DNA of 64,000 bases, from contig NZ_FSRQ01000001.1 of NCBI RefSeq assembly GCF_900143185.1, positions 1,674,001 to 1,738,000 on the forward strand, given 5' to 3'. Below the pieces are notes generated by a model. The model made no database searches. It worked only from the letters and a program-made list of their open reading frames with translations, and was not told where the DNA came from. This document shows, one piece after another, positions 47,691 to 56,959 of this stretch. The stretch is from Chryseobacterium scophthalmum. Lineage in GTDB: Bacteria; Bacteroidota; Bacteroidia; Flavobacteriales; Weeksellaceae. Positions within the stretch are counted from its first letter, which is position 1; each line of letters starts with the position of its first letter. The position numbers and the translations under genes were made by a program.

Positions 47691-48209
47691 ATGGAGATCG
47701 TTTCAAAATTTGTCGTAGGTTCAGACCAGGGAGTTGATGAATTTTTCGATGTTAAAAAAGCTTTTATTAGAAACTCATATCAAGAAATTGTTGCATCAGA
47801 AATTATAGAAAATTATATTAAAGAAGATTTTGATCATAGAAAAACGATCAATGTTTTAAATGATTTTTCCAATCAATTAATTATGGTTTTTGCCGATCAA
47901 CAACCTGTAGGATATTGCTTTTTTCAAACCGGATTTTCTTACCCAGAAGCTAGTGAAAATCAAAAAATGACGGCTATTAAAGAATTTTCTATTCTTCAGG
48001 AATATGATTTGCCAGAAGTGAGACTTTCTCTTTGGAAAAAGGTAAGATCTGCAATTCAATTTGCTGACAGTATTTGGATTAATATTAGAGAAAACGATTC
48101 AGAAATTCAGTATTTTAAAGATCAAAAATTCGTTTTTGTAAAAGATACGGTTTCAGAACCTTTCAATCTTCCGTCGTTCATTTATAAATTAGATTTAAAG
48201 AAACTATAA
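47691..48209 (+). CDS. GNAT-like acetyltransferase
   Basis: The 172-residue protein has GNAT character: a first half with helices, a central LIMVFADQQPVGYCFFQTGF beta hairpin, and late SIWINIRENDSEIQYFKDQKFVFVKDTV. The acetyl-CoA pyrophosphate motif is not clear, so the call is by fold pattern. It diverges from the MocR gene and is probably its regulated target. A full TAGCTTTG -7 box is 13 bases before the start. It converges on the L,D-transpeptidase gene with one base between them. Confidence 0.7.
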   Translation: MEIVSKFVVGSDQGVDEFFDVKKAFIRNSYQEIVASEIIENYIKEDFDHRKTINVLNDFSNQLIMVFADQQPVGYCFFQTGFSYPEASENQKMTAIKEFSILQEYDLPEVRLSLWKKVRSAIQFADSIWINIRENDSEIQYFKDQKFVFVKDTVSEPFNLPSFIYKLDLKKL

Positions 48210-48210
48210 A

Positions 48211-48867
48211 TCATTCATTATAAATCCACATCAGCAAAGGTTTTTCAGAGTTTTGAATAATCGGGTCTAATTCTTTCATCGCATTATTGGAAATCGTAGG
48301 ACAACCCCATCCTTCCGGAGAACCTTTTGGATAAATTTCTTCATCGCTCATCAATTCCCAGGAATGAAAAACAATGAATCTTTTCAGCGCATTGTTATTT
48401 GTTTCTTCTAAACCGTGCATCAAATATTTTACATGAATTCCCCAGTCACTTCTTCCTCTTTCTCCTAATTTATATTTCCCCAAAGCCGAAAGATGACTTC
48501 CGTCTTCGTTACTGAATTCGGGATTTTCTTTTGATTCATCGCTGCTCCAATTATTGTTTCCACAGCCATGACCTACCAAATATTTATTTAAAATTTTTTG
48601 TCCCTTAAAATCCCAGATTATAAAACGGTTCAATCCGGAATGCAGACTCATATCAATCAAAATACAGAAATTAGTATTCATTTTTTTGCTTTTGCAAAAT
48701 GCGAGAGCTTCTTCCGCTTTCTTGTTTGTTTTGATTAAATCTAATTCAGGTTTTATAATTTCACTGGTTTTTTCATTTTCAGAAACAGTATTGTCGGCAA
48801 CCTTTTTAGATTCATTTTGACAAGACGAAAAAATGATACCTAAGAAAATTAAATAAAAAATTTTCAC
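48211..48867 (-). CDS. Lipoprotein of the murein L,D-transpeptidase catalytic family
   Basis: At 218 residues it is a lipoprotein (FYLIFLGIIFSSC, Cys 16). The catalytic domain begins near residue 65 and is of the YkuD_2 type: HSGLNRFIIWDFKGQKIL, VGHGCG and the cysteine active site in SPEGWGCPTIS, preceded by RFIVFHSWEL. Such enzymes cross-link or edit peptidoglycan, here from the outer or inner membrane. The next upstream gene begins five bases away on the same strand and shares its direction, so the two are probably one operon. Confidence 0.85.
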   Translation of the reverse strand: MKIFYLIFLGIIFSSCQNESKKVADNTVSENEKTSEIIKPELDLIKTNKKAEEALAFCKSKKMNTNFCILIDMSLHSGLNRFIIWDFKGQKILNKYLVGHGCGNNNWSSDESKENPEFSNEDGSHLSALGKYKLGERGRSDWGIHVKYLMHGLEETNNNALKRFIVFHSWELMSDEEIYPKGSPEGWGCPTISNNAMKELDPIIQNSEKPLLMWIYNE

Positions 48868-48872
48868 AAGAT

Positions 48873-49556
48873 CTATTTATAATGTAAGAAAATACCATAA
48901 TCTGTTGGAGTCCACCACGCTGCCTTTTGTCCTGCAGCTTTTAATGCATCATTTGCCCAAGTATTGCATGTATTTAGAAAGCTATAACTTCCTTTCGCAT
49001 CATAAAACGCATCATTATCACTGTAAACAGCTTTCGTAGGAATTAATATATAATTTCCGTTTGCATCTCTGTCAAATTTGGCATCGATAAATTTCACTAA
49101 TTCTGTGTACTGTTTTTTACTGATCATTATTTTTTTACAATCAGAAGCTTCGGTCATCGTATGGTAGAACGAAGTGTGCATTGCAGATTCGCTCATCCAA
49201 AATGCAGCTTTCACGGCTGTAGAAAATTTCAGGTCTGCCCAGGTTGGTGTATCCAGATAAAAACCTTTGTCGCCCCACCCGATTCCTACATAATTGTAAT
49301 CCGATTTTTTCGAGGTTGTATTTGCAAACGGGATTTTTGCGCTCCAATCATGCATTTCATTTTTCACAGGCATTACAATATCGGTATGAACACCGTTGGT
49401 ATAAATGTAAATTGGAATTTCTTTTTGCTCGCCATCATCTTTTGCCGAAACCTCGATAAAAGGAAGCAAATAACCAAGAATTGCGTACAGAACCACGATT
49501 CCGAGGATGAAACCGAGAGTTTTCAGGAAATAGATCAGTATAATTTTCACATTCAT
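48873..49556 (-). CDS. DUF2459/TIGR02117 family membrane-anchored protein
   Basis: The 227-residue protein has one N-terminal membrane segment (IYFLKTLGFILGIVVLYAILGYLL) and a soluble domain with the family motifs YTNGVHTDIVMPV, YVGIGWGDKGFYLDTPTWADLK and CNTWANDALKAAG. The conserved H and C residues resemble NlpC/P60-type peptidases, but the function is not established. It is co-directional with the L,D-transpeptidase gene that follows five bases later, which suggests a role in cell-wall metabolism (inference). Confidence 0.85.
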   Translation of the reverse strand: MNVKIILIYFLKTLGFILGIVVLYAILGYLLPFIEVSAKDDGEQKEIPIYIYTNGVHTDIVMPVKNEMHDWSAKIPFANTTSKKSDYNYVGIGWGDKGFYLDTPTWADLKFSTAVKAAFWMSESAMHTSFYHTMTEASDCKKIMISKKQYTELVKFIDAKFDRDANGNYILIPTKAVYSDNDAFYDAKGSYSFLNTCNTWANDALKAAGQKAAWWTPTDYGIFLHYK

Positions 49557-49660
49557 GTTTATAGATATTGGAGTTTAATAAAATTTAATCTAAATTTTTT
49601 CTAAAAGTATTTATTTTAATTCAAAAATTAATTAAATTTAACTAACAAACATTCACAAAT

Positions 49661-49741
49661 ATGCTTAAAAACACGAAATCCCAAAAAAGATTTAAAGTAA
49701 GAGTAAAAACAGCTCCTAAAAGAACCCAGAAAAAACGTTGA
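49661..49741 (+). CDS. Small basic ORF of 26 residues with its own terminator
   Basis: An ATG-to-TGA frame of 26 codons encodes MLKNTKSQKRFKVRVKTAPK and six more residues, TQKKR-type, so that 12 of 26 are K or R. The stop codon is in the left arm of a 9-bp terminator hairpin. That is consistent with a real short gene, such as a small ribosome- or nucleic-acid-binding protein. It is not the Thx (bTHX) protein I know from Bacteroidota. The rest of the 49557-49921 gap shows no other gene. Confidence 0.55.
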   Translation: MLKNTKSQKRFKVRVKTAPKRTQKKR

Positions 49742-49784
49742 TTTTCTTAAAGACATTCTCTTTTTGAAAGTCAATTTTTCTTTT
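49738..49784 (+). terminator. Terminator of the small basic ORF
   Basis: TTGATTTTC (49738-49746) and GAAAGTCAA (49766-49774) pair over nine bases with one G-T pair, followed by TTTTTCTTTT. Confidence 0.7.
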
Positions 49785-49921
49785 GTAGAAAGGACTTTTT
49801 AAACTTTTATGAATCAAAATCTTTTATTTCTTTAAAACTGAAGTTTTAAGGAATGATACAATAACCTCATTATTTTTGGAGAGTACAATTTCCGAACAGG
49901 TTTTTTCACCTTTATATTTTA

Positions 49922-50866
49922 CTATAATTCTTTTGAAGACTGATTCAAAAACTCAATATTTCTTTTTAAACCGGCAAATTTTGTACGCTTCACAGGTGAT
50001 CTCCTGAATATTTCGGAGAATATTTCCTGAGTTAATTCTTTCCATTCTCCTTTTTTGAAATTTTTTAAAGCATCATTAGGTTTAAATTTAGCCTGAAGAT
50101 TCGGCGCCGAAAAACGATTCCACGGACAAACATCCTGACAAATGTCGCAACCAAACATCCAGTCTTCCATTTTATCTTTAAAGTAATCTGGAATTTCAGT
50201 TTTTAATTCGATAGTTGCATATGAAATACACTTACTTCCATCAACAATTTTCTCCGAAACAATCGCATCTGTCGGACAAGCATCAATACATTTTCTGCAG
50301 CTTCCACAATGATCTGTTGTTTCATGATCCGGAATCAAATCTAAATCACAAATAATTTCAGCTAAAAAATAAAACGATCCACTTTGTTTGGTTATTAAGT
50401 TGGCATTTTTCCCAACCCAGCCAATTCCTGATTTTTTTGCCCAACTTCTTTCCAAAACCGGAGCTGAATCTACGAAAACACGGAAACCAAAATCTCCGAT
50501 TTCTTCCCGCAATTCAGAAATCATATCGCGCAGAATTTCTTTTACCACTTCGTGATAATCTTCAGCATACGCATATTTTGAAATTTTAAAATTCTCTAAT
50601 GCAGAAATTTTCTCTTCAGGAAAATAGTTGTAAGAAAGCGAAATCACCGATTTGGAACCTTCTACTAACAATCTTGGATCTAATCTTTTATCGAAATGAT
50701 TTTCCATGTATTTCATTTCGCCATGGAAGTTATTTTTAAGCCATTTTTCCAAATGACGTGCATCTTCTTCCAGGAAATCAGCTTTGGAAATTCCACAATT
50801 CTGAAACCCAAAACTTTTAGCTTTAGATTTTATTAATTGAGAATATTTTTCAGCAGTTGAATTCAT
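49922..50866 (-). CDS. queG: Epoxyqueuosine reductase
   Basis: QueG performs the last step of queuosine synthesis in tRNA, reducing epoxyqueuosine with a cobalamin cofactor. The 314-residue protein has the vitamin B12-binding N-terminal domain and the two [4Fe-4S] motifs [15 protein letters not shown] and [11 protein letters not shown]. It also has the conserved [20 protein letters not shown] segment. The length is slightly shorter than the 380 residues of enterobacterial QueG, which has a C-terminal extension. Its B12 requirement links it functionally to the cob genes at 10-12.7 kb. Confidence 0.94.
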   Translation of the reverse strand: MNSTAEKYSQLIKSKAKSFGFQNCGISKADFLEEDARHLEKWLKNNFHGEMKYMENHFDKRLDPRLLVEGSKSVISLSYNYFPEEKISALENFKISKYAYAEDYHEVVKEILRDMISELREEIGDFGFRVFVDSAPVLERSWAKKSGIGWVGKNANLITKQSGSFYFLAEIICDLDLIPDHETTDHCGSCRKCIDACPTDAIVSEKIVDGSKCISYATIELKTEIPDYFKDKMEDWMFGCDICQDVCPWNRFSAPNLQAKFKPNDALKNFKKGEWKELTQEIFSEIFRRSPVKRTKFAGLKRNIEFLNQSSKEL

Positions 50867-50975
50867 AGATTTCGCATTGCAAAACTAAGATTATTTTATA
50901 AATTTGTTGGAGTTTGGATAGTTGAAAATCTTCATTCATCTAAATTGTAATTTTAACTCAAAAATTTTAAACATT

Positions 50976-51254
50976 ATGTCATTAGCAGATGTATTACAAT
51001 CAGGAAATTATGCATTAATCGACGTTCGTGAGCCAATGGAGCTTGAAATGGACGGAAATATAGAAGGAGCAACCAATATTCCTTTAGGAGAAGTTGAAGA
51101 CAGAAAAGAAGAAATCTTATCTATCGAAAAGCCTGTTGTTTTGTTCTGCAGAAGTGGAAACAGAAGCGGAAAAGCTTTAGAATATCTTAATTCTCAAGGT
51201 TTAAAAGACGGCTACAACGGCGGAGGCTGGGCTGATTTGAAAGCAAGTTTATAA
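50976..51254 (+). CDS. Single-domain rhodanese
   Basis: The 92-residue protein is a single rhodanese domain with the active-site cysteine in FCRSGNRSG (C58) and the LIDVREPMELEMDGNIEGA segment at the N-terminus. Rhodaneses transfer sulfur from persulfide donors. The longest frame starts 18 codons earlier at TTG, but ATG 50976 begins the conserved domain. A terminator follows about nine bases after the stop. Which sulfur acceptor it serves cannot be told. Confidence 0.9.
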   Translation: MSLADVLQSGNYALIDVREPMELEMDGNIEGATNIPLGEVEDRKEEILSIEKPVVLFCRSGNRSGKALEYLNSQGLKDGYNGGGWADLKASL

Positions 51255-51262
51255 CAAACAGA

Positions 51263-51289
51263 AGGAACTTTTTAAGTTCCTTTTTTTAT
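51263..51289. terminator. Terminator of the rhodanese gene
   Basis: AAGGAACTT and AAGTTCCTT form a 9-bp stem with a three-base loop, followed by seven T. Confidence 0.88.
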
Positions 51290-51307
51290 TTAATTAAACC
51301 TGATCAT

Positions 51308-51925
51308 ATGATTTTAAAAGATAGATTTGAATCGCTTTGTCTGAATTTTACTAAAGATAAAATTCTAATTGAAAAATTTTGGTTTGAAATAGAGAAAAAA
51401 TATTCAGGAAAAAGCAGGCATTATCATAATCTTCAACATTTAGAAACTCTGTTTGAAGAAATTGAGTATGTAAAAGATAAAATCAAAAATTTCAATACTA
51501 TTTCATTTTCGATTTTTTATCATGATGTAATTTATGATGCGACTTCGAAATTGAACGAAGAAAAAAGTGCAGATATTGCAAAAGAAAGACTTGAAATCTT
51601 AGGTCTGAATAATGAGGATTTACAACAAGTTTACGAGCATATTTTAGCTACAAAATCTCATCAAAAATCTGAAAATGAAGACACCAATTTTCTTTTAGAT
51701 GCCGATTTATCAGTTCTTGGAAAAAGCAGTGAAGCTTATTCAGAATATACAAAACAGATTAGAAAAGAATATTCTATTTATCCGGATTTTCTTTATAAGC
51801 CGGGAAGAAAAAAGGTTTTGCAACATTTTTTAGAGCTGGAAAGTATTTTTAAAACTGAATTTTTTAGGAATAAATATGAAACTCAGGCGAGAGAAAATTT
51901 AGAATTTGAATTGAAAGGTTTATAG
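51308..51925 (+). CDS. HD-superfamily metal-dependent hydrolase (COG4339)
   Basis: The 205-residue protein is a predicted HD-type phosphohydrolase with the motif sequence YHNLQHLETLFEEI, FYHDVIYD (metal-binding HD), LATKSH and FLLDADLSVLG. These are the residues that bind the metals in the HD fold. Database names for this family include an unrelated NMDA-receptor label, which should be ignored. The substrate is unknown. It is downstream of the rhodanese gene but separated from it by a terminator. Confidence 0.88.
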   Translation: MILKDRFESLCLNFTKDKILIEKFWFEIEKKYSGKSRHYHNLQHLETLFEEIEYVKDKIKNFNTISFSIFYHDVIYDATSKLNEEKSADIAKERLEILGLNNEDLQQVYEHILATKSHQKSENEDTNFLLDADLSVLGKSSEAYSEYTKQIRKEYSIYPDFLYKPGRKKVLQHFLELESIFKTEFFRNKYETQARENLEFELKGL

Positions 51926-51956
51926 ATTTTGTTTAAAAACTTTTGTTTAAAAATTA

Positions 51957-51974
51957 AGCGGGCTAAAGCCCGCT
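51957..51974 (+). repeat. Single GGCTAAAGCC-type palindrome
   Basis: AGCGGGCTAAAGCCCGCT is a perfect 18-bp palindrome of the family described at 37192-37249 and 63140-63196, here without its first half and followed by CATATTGA. Confidence 0.8.
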
Positions 51975-52023
51975 CATATTGACACTATTGATAATATATA
52001 TATATATTTTGGTGACGTTTTTT

Positions 52024-52078
52024 AACCACCCCGTCAAAAATTCTTTGAATTTTCGCCACCCCTCCAAAGGAGGGGAAT
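52024..52078 (-). repeat. Dispersed repeat, second copy of the 5553-5609 element
   Basis: It is a near-identical reverse complement of the element at 5553-5609, including GGTGG, GACGGGG and the CCCCTCC-GGAGGGG palindrome. It lies directly after the stop of the alpha/beta hydrolase gene. Confidence 0.85.
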
Positions 52079-52090
52079 TTTTTTAGCGAA

Positions 52091-52864
52091 TTAATTCATT
52101 ACAGAATTTATAAATTCAATTGATTTATTTAAAACTATTTCCGGAGATTCTTTGTGTGGCGTATGTCCAACATTAGGAATAATAAATTTATCGGCAGTTC
52201 CTTTAACCTGCGAAACTGTTTTTTCAACTTGGTTTAGAGTTCCATATTCATCATTTTCTCCCTGAATAAATAATAGCGGACTTATTATATTTTTCAATAA
52301 ATACTCAATATTCCAGCTTCTGAACTTGTCGTTAAGCCAAATTTCAGTCCATGCTTTCACAATCATTTCTACTTTGTCACCATGATATTTTTCCAGACGT
52401 TGAGGTAGGTTTGTGGTGTTGTAAGCATTTAATGCTTCTTCCACTCCTTTTACCGTTATATCTTCAACAAATATATGTCCGGCTTCACAGATTACAGCTT
52501 TTACTTTTTCAGGATATTTTGATGCGGCAATTAGAGCAATTGTTCCACCATCGCTGTGCCCGAAAAGAATGGAATCATTAATATTCAATTCAGAAAGCAA
52601 ATCATTCAATACATCTGCTTCCTGTTCCATGTAATTATTTTCCCTTTCATGGGTAGTCATCGGAAAAGATTTTCCATATCCTAAACGATCATATACTAAA
52701 ACATTACATTGGGTCGCTTCTGCTAATTTTTCAGGAAAATCCCTCCAAAGCTGAACTGAACCTAAAGAGTCATGTAAAAAAATGATGGTGGGTTTATTTT
52801 CGAATGAATTATTAAATTTTATAAATAAGTTTTTCCCCTTTACATCAATTACCTCTTCAATCAT
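52091..52864 (-). CDS. Alpha/beta hydrolase
   Basis: The 257-residue protein has the alpha/beta hydrolase plan: an oxyanion HDSLGSVQLW near the N-terminus, the nucleophile serine in LFGHSDGGT, an acid in LFIQGENDEYG and the histidine in NVGHTPHKESPE. No signal peptide is present. The stop of the nitronate-monooxygenase-like gene lies three bases from its start, on the same strand, so the pair is an operon. Substrate unknown; small esters or lactones are typical. Confidence 0.9.
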   Translation of the reverse strand: MIEEVIDVKGKNLFIKFNNSFENKPTIIFLHDSLGSVQLWRDFPEKLAEATQCNVLVYDRLGYGKSFPMTTHERENNYMEQEADVLNDLLSELNINDSILFGHSDGGTIALIAASKYPEKVKAVICEAGHIFVEDITVKGVEEALNAYNTTNLPQRLEKYHGDKVEMIVKAWTEIWLNDKFRSWNIEYLLKNIISPLLFIQGENDEYGTLNQVEKTVSQVKGTADKFIIPNVGHTPHKESPEIVLNKSIEFINSVMN

Positions 52865-52867
52865 TAT

Positions 52868-53857
52868 TTATAAACTAGGATTTTTTGTTTCATTAAATTC
52901 TTTTAAAAGGTTGGCAAAAACCGTTTCCACAGGAAGAACTTCATCAATTAAAGCTGAAACCTGACCAATTTCCAATTCGCCTTCTTCCATATCACCTTCA
53001 AACATTCCTTTTTTAGCCCTTGCTCTGCCTAAAGAAGCGACCAAAGCTTCTGCATTTCGTCCTACATTGTATATTTCTTCCAGCTCATTAAAGAATTTGT
53101 TTTTAACCATTCTTACAGGTGCCAATTCTTTTAACGTAAGAAGCGTATCACCTTCATTCAGTTCCGTAATTTTCTTTTTCCAGTTTTCATGAGCACTTGC
53201 TTCTCGTGTTGCTGCAAAACGGCTTCCGATCTGAACTCCGTCTGCTCCTAAAATCATGGCAGCTTTCATTTGAGAACCCAAAGCAATTCCACCTGCTGCA
53301 ATTAATGGTTTAGAAATATGTTTTTTCACATTTGGGATTAAACAAAAAGTCGTTGTTTCATCTCTTCCGTTGTGACCTCCTGCTTCAAAGCCTTCTGCGA
53401 CAATGGCATCAACTCCAGCTTCTTCACACTTAACCGCAAACTTGGTTGAAGAAACTACGTGAGCTACTTTTAAACCTTCCTTTTGAAGAGTTTCGGTGTA
53501 CGTTTTAGGGCTTCCAGCAGAAGTGAAAACTATTTTCACGCCTTCTTCCAAAATAATATTGATGATTTCTTCTAAATTGGGGTAAAGCAAAGCGACATTT
53601 ACGCCAAAAGGTTTATCGGTAGCTTTCTTGCATTTCTGAATATTTTCGCGTAAAATATCGGGATACATACTTGCTGAACCAATTAAGCCCAGTCCGCCAC
53701 AGTTTGAAACCGCCGAAGCCAGCCTCCAACCTGAATGCCAAATCATACCGGCCTGAATTATGGGATATTGAATATTGAAAAGTTCTGTGACTCTGTTTTT
53801 ATTTTCGTTCATTTCATGAAGCTTTTTAGCGGAATTGAAATCTATAAAATTACTCAT
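52868..53857 (-). CDS. Nitronate monooxygenase-like flavin oxidoreductase
   Basis: At 329 residues this is a TIM-barrel NAD(P)H-dependent FMN oxidoreductase of the nitronate monooxygenase group. It has YPIIQAGMIWHSGWRLASAV at the N-terminus, AGGHNGRDE and an FMN-phosphate loop (IAAGGIALGSQMKAAMILGA, DGVQIGSRFAA). The second methionine (M16) may be the real start. It precedes the alpha/beta hydrolase gene by three bases. Some members act as trans-2-enoyl reductases; which activity applies cannot be decided from sequence. Confidence 0.88.
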   Translation of the reverse strand: MSNFIDFNSAKKLHEMNENKNRVTELFNIQYPIIQAGMIWHSGWRLASAVSNCGGLGLIGSASMYPDILRENIQKCKKATDKPFGVNVALLYPNLEEIINIILEEGVKIVFTSAGSPKTYTETLQKEGLKVAHVVSSTKFAVKCEEAGVDAIVAEGFEAGGHNGRDETTTFCLIPNVKKHISKPLIAAGGIALGSQMKAAMILGADGVQIGSRFAATREASAHENWKKKITELNEGDTLLTLKELAPVRMVKNKFFNELEEIYNVGRNAEALVASLGRARAKKGMFEGDMEEGELEIGQVSALIDEVLPVETVFANLLKEFNETKNPSL

Positions 53858-53912
53858 AAGGTAAAAATACTAAAAACATAGATTCTATGATACATCTAAG
53901 ATATATTTTCAT

Positions 53913-53947
53913 AAAAAAACCTCCAGAAAGTTCTGAAGGTTTTTTTA
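53913..53947. terminator. Terminator after the SurA-like gene
   Basis: An A-rich AAAAAACCT arm pairs with AGGTTTTTT around CAGAA/TTCTG, directly after the stop codon of the SurA-like gene on the minus strand. Confidence 0.85.
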
Positions 53948-55315
53948 TTATTTTTTAAGAGATTCTTTTTTCCAGTTCCCTTTAAAATCACAATTATCAT
54001 ATCGCCCGTCTATAGAAATAAATGTGGTTGGAAGTTTTGAATTAACAAACTTCTCGATCATTTCACTTTTTTTCTTGTTAAGAGCCATCTGTTTGATTCT
54101 GTCGTAATCTGTTTCAAGAGTGATCTGGTGTGAAGGAATAACATCTTCCACTTTAATAATCTTTACCACTTTTCTTTTTCTTTCGTCTTCATCATCAAAA
54201 GCAGTGGTAATATCACTTTTGTTAAGACCGGCAAGTTCATAGCTAATCACTCCCGGAACACTTTCTCTTTCGATTTTACTAGAACCATCTCCTCCGGTAA
54301 TAACTCCAGCATTGAATTTCGTTCTTTTATCATCTGAAAATTTAAATGTAGCATCTTTAAAGCTTATTTTCTCAGCCAAGATTAAACCTCTAATACTGTC
54401 AAGTTTTTGTTTTGCTGTAGTAATTTCAGCCTCTGTAGGAGTTGCCATTAAAAGAATATGTCTTGCGTCATAAGCTTTACCAGACTTTTTCACCAACTGA
54501 ATAACATGGTATCCGAATTCAGATTCAATAGGATCTGAAATTTCACCTTCCTGTAGGTTTAATGCTGCAGCTTCGAAAGGCTTTACCATTTGTCCTTTAA
54601 AGATATTTTTCATCAAACCTCCATTTGGAGCTGTTCCCTGATCTTCAGAATAAATTCTTGCCTGACTCTCAAAACTTTCTCCACCTACAATATCAGCTTT
54701 GATTTTTTTAAGTTTATTAATCAATTCCTCTTTATGAGCTTCCGTCAATTTAGGATACATCATAATCTGAGAAAGAGAAACCTCATCTTTTATTTCGGGA
54801 AGCTGAGATTTATACAAATTGAAAAAATCGGTTACTTCATTTGGAGTAACATCGGCTTTTTCTGTAATTCTTCCATATTTTGCCTGCCCGTAATATTGAT
54901 CGGTATCAATTTTTTCGATGGCATTTTTCATCTCAAATTGGTTTCTGAACTTATAAGCAGCCAACATAGACTTTTCGTCTGGAAATTGAGAAAGCAATTG
55001 GTTGTACTTTGCATTTGCTCCTTCTTTAATTGCCGCAGAACGGTTATCAATCAAGGTATCTCTTTTTGCTTCGTAAACCAGAAGTTTATTATTGATTAAG
55101 TTTTCCAAAAACTCACATCTGTCGGTTGTTGAGGCACCCTGTTGTTTTCCGTAATTCATCTGCTCTTCAACATCAGATTCCAAAACGATCTCATCACCAA
55201 TTACTGCCGCAATACCGTCTACCAACTGTCCTTTCTTTAGCTGAGCGTTGATGTTTCCAGAGAACAACATCGTGAAAACTCCCAAAAGGAAAGTGATTTT
55301 TAGTTTATTTATCAT
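53948..55315 (-). CDS. SurA-like periplasmic peptidylprolyl isomerase
   Basis: The 455-residue protein has a signal peptide (LKITFLLGVFTMLFSGNINAQ), an N-terminal SurA_N chaperone region with VDGIAAVIGDEIVLESDVE, and parvulin domains at about 170-270 and 280-380 (SQARIYSEDQGTAPNGG, DARHILLM). SurA helps fold outer-membrane proteins in the periplasm. It ends with a terminator and is followed on the same strand by nothing for 90 bases. It is downstream of the PfkB kinase gene by 88 bases; whether they share a promoter is unclear. Confidence 0.92.
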   Translation of the reverse strand: MINKLKITFLLGVFTMLFSGNINAQLKKGQLVDGIAAVIGDEIVLESDVEEQMNYGKQQGASTTDRCEFLENLINNKLLVYEAKRDTLIDNRSAAIKEGANAKYNQLLSQFPDEKSMLAAYKFRNQFEMKNAIEKIDTDQYYGQAKYGRITEKADVTPNEVTDFFNLYKSQLPEIKDEVSLSQIMMYPKLTEAHKEELINKLKKIKADIVGGESFESQARIYSEDQGTAPNGGLMKNIFKGQMVKPFEAAALNLQEGEISDPIESEFGYHVIQLVKKSGKAYDARHILLMATPTEAEITTAKQKLDSIRGLILAEKISFKDATFKFSDDKRTKFNAGVITGGDGSSKIERESVPGVISYELAGLNKSDITTAFDDEDERKRKVVKIIKVEDVIPSHQITLETDYDRIKQMALNKKKSEMIEKFVNSKLPTTFISIDGRYDNCDFKGNWKKESLKK

Positions 55316-55403
55316 TATACTATTTTAAACAAGTTGCAAATTTAGAATTCTTAATGAATTGCACTCAATTTTTTATTATAAATATTTCTTAAAAAGAGAT
55401 GAT

Positions 55404-56327
55404 TTATTGCAATTCGACATTAAAAGTTGTCAATTCTTTAAATTGCTCCAATCTCTTAGAAATATCAGCTTCGTTTACCTCCTCAATTCTTTCAGTTCCG
55501 AATTTTTCTACCGTGAAAGATGCCATTGCAGAACCTACAATTAATGCAGACTTCATTGTTTCGAAATCGAATTTACTTTTTTTAGCAAGATACGCTGCAA
55601 AACCACCTGCGAAAGTATCACCCGCTCCAGTCGGATCGAAAACTTCTTCCAATGGAAGCGCAGGAATTGCGAATACTTTATTATCGTGGAAAAGCAAAGC
55701 ACCGTGCTCTCCTTTTTTGATAATTACATACTCAGGTCCCATTGTATGGATCTTTTTAGCTGCTTTTACTAAAGAGTATTCTCCTGAAAGCTGTCTTGCT
55801 TCTTCATCGTTAATACTGATTACGTCAGTTTTAGCAATCATATCTTTCAGAATATCCATTGCAGAATCCATCCAGAAATTCATTGTATCTAAAATAACCA
55901 ATTTAGGACGCTGATTCATTTTTTCAAGTACTGAAAGCTGAACTCCAGGGTGAAGATTTCCTAATAACAAAATTTCTGCATCCTGCATAGAATCTGGAAT
56001 TTTTGGATCAAAGTTTTCCAAAACATTTACTTCAGTCGCTAAAGTGTCTCTTGTATTTAAATCATTATGATATTTTCCTGCCCAGAAAAACGTTTTCCCT
56101 TCTTTTACAATTTCAATTCCTTCAATATTTACGTCTCTATTGGTAAATTTATCAAGGTATTCTTGTGGGAAATCTCCTCCAACTACAGATACAATTCCAG
56201 ATTTCACTCCTAAAATAGAAGATGTAATCCCGATATAAGTAGCTGCTCCACCTAAAATTTTATCTGTTTTCCCAAACGGCGTCTCAATTGCATCAAATGC
56301 CACGCTTCCTACGACTAAAAGTTTCAT
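55404..56327 (-). CDS. PfkB family carbohydrate kinase
   Basis: This 307-residue kinase has the PfkB fold: an N-terminal GKTDKILGGAATYIGI substrate motif, and the C-terminal DPTGAGDTFAGGF motif with the catalytic Asp. It has the KKGEHGALLF and NDEEARQLSG segments. The family phosphorylates sugars or nucleosides; the substrate cannot be named. It lies between gldD and the SurA-like gene, all on the minus strand. Confidence 0.92.
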   Translation of the reverse strand: MKLLVVGSVAFDAIETPFGKTDKILGGAATYIGITSSILGVKSGIVSVVGGDFPQEYLDKFTNRDVNIEGIEIVKEGKTFFWAGKYHNDLNTRDTLATEVNVLENFDPKIPDSMQDAEILLLGNLHPGVQLSVLEKMNQRPKLVILDTMNFWMDSAMDILKDMIAKTDVISINDEEARQLSGEYSLVKAAKKIHTMGPEYVIIKKGEHGALLFHDNKVFAIPALPLEEVFDPTGAGDTFAGGFAAYLAKKSKFDFETMKSALIVGSAMASFTVEKFGTERIEEVNEADISKRLEQFKELTTFNVELQ

Positions 56328-56401
56328 ATGTATTTTTTATTTTATTTTTAATTGTCATATGCAATCTACCGATGTCATATGTATTTTTTATATTTTAAAA
56401 T

Positions 56402-56959
56402 TTATTTTTTCCATTCAAAAGTATCCAGCAAATGCATCATATCTTTTTTGATATAATCAATTGCAGGAGCTAAAGAATCTGGTTTTGGTCTAGAATTGAA
56501 GTATAAATATCCCGTCACGAAATGTTTTGTACTGTCGGTTGCATAAAACTGCAGATTAGATGCAGCCTGACCTTTCAACTCATAAAAATTTCCGTAGACT
56601 TTTTTCTCAGGATATTCAAAAGATTTTGTATCGATAGAACTTGCTTTCACAGTATGTTTGTAAACCATTTTTTCGGTTTCCATAATCTGTTGAGCAAAAT
56701 CGTTGTTGATTGGGTAATACGTCAGGAAAATCTTCGCCTTCATTTTAGGATAGTTCAGATAATACCAACAAGGTTTCTTTGCATCATAAATTTTGGCATA
56801 ATCTGAAGCTTCAAAAGAATACAGACAATTAGGCTCAAATTTATGATATTTTGGTGCAGGATATTCTAATCTCAACTCGCCGTAAGGTTTGGGAGTACTC
56901 TCTTTTCCGCACGATATAATCAGCATCGAAACAAAAATAAAAATGACTTTTTTAATCAT
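56402..56959 (-). CDS. gldD: Gliding motility lipoprotein GldD
   Basis: GldD is a lipoprotein needed for gliding motility in flavobacteria, working with the T9SS-linked motility machinery. The 185-residue product has a lipoprotein signal (FIFVSMLIISC) and the family sequence PKPYGELRLEYPAPKY, CWYYLNYPKMKAKIFLTYYP and YFNSRPKPDSLAPA. ATG 56959 is chosen over the longer frame because it starts the signal peptide. In many flavobacteria gldE and ssb lie between mutY and gldD; here only about 260 bases separate them, with no such genes. Confidence 0.92.
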   Translation of the reverse strand: MIKKVIFIFVSMLIISCGKESTPKPYGELRLEYPAPKYHKFEPNCLYSFEASDYAKIYDAKKPCWYYLNYPKMKAKIFLTYYPINNDFAQQIMETEKMVYKHTVKASSIDTKSFEYPEKKVYGNFYELKGQAASNLQFYATDSTKHFVTGYLYFNSRPKPDSLAPAIDYIKKDMMHLLDTFEWKK

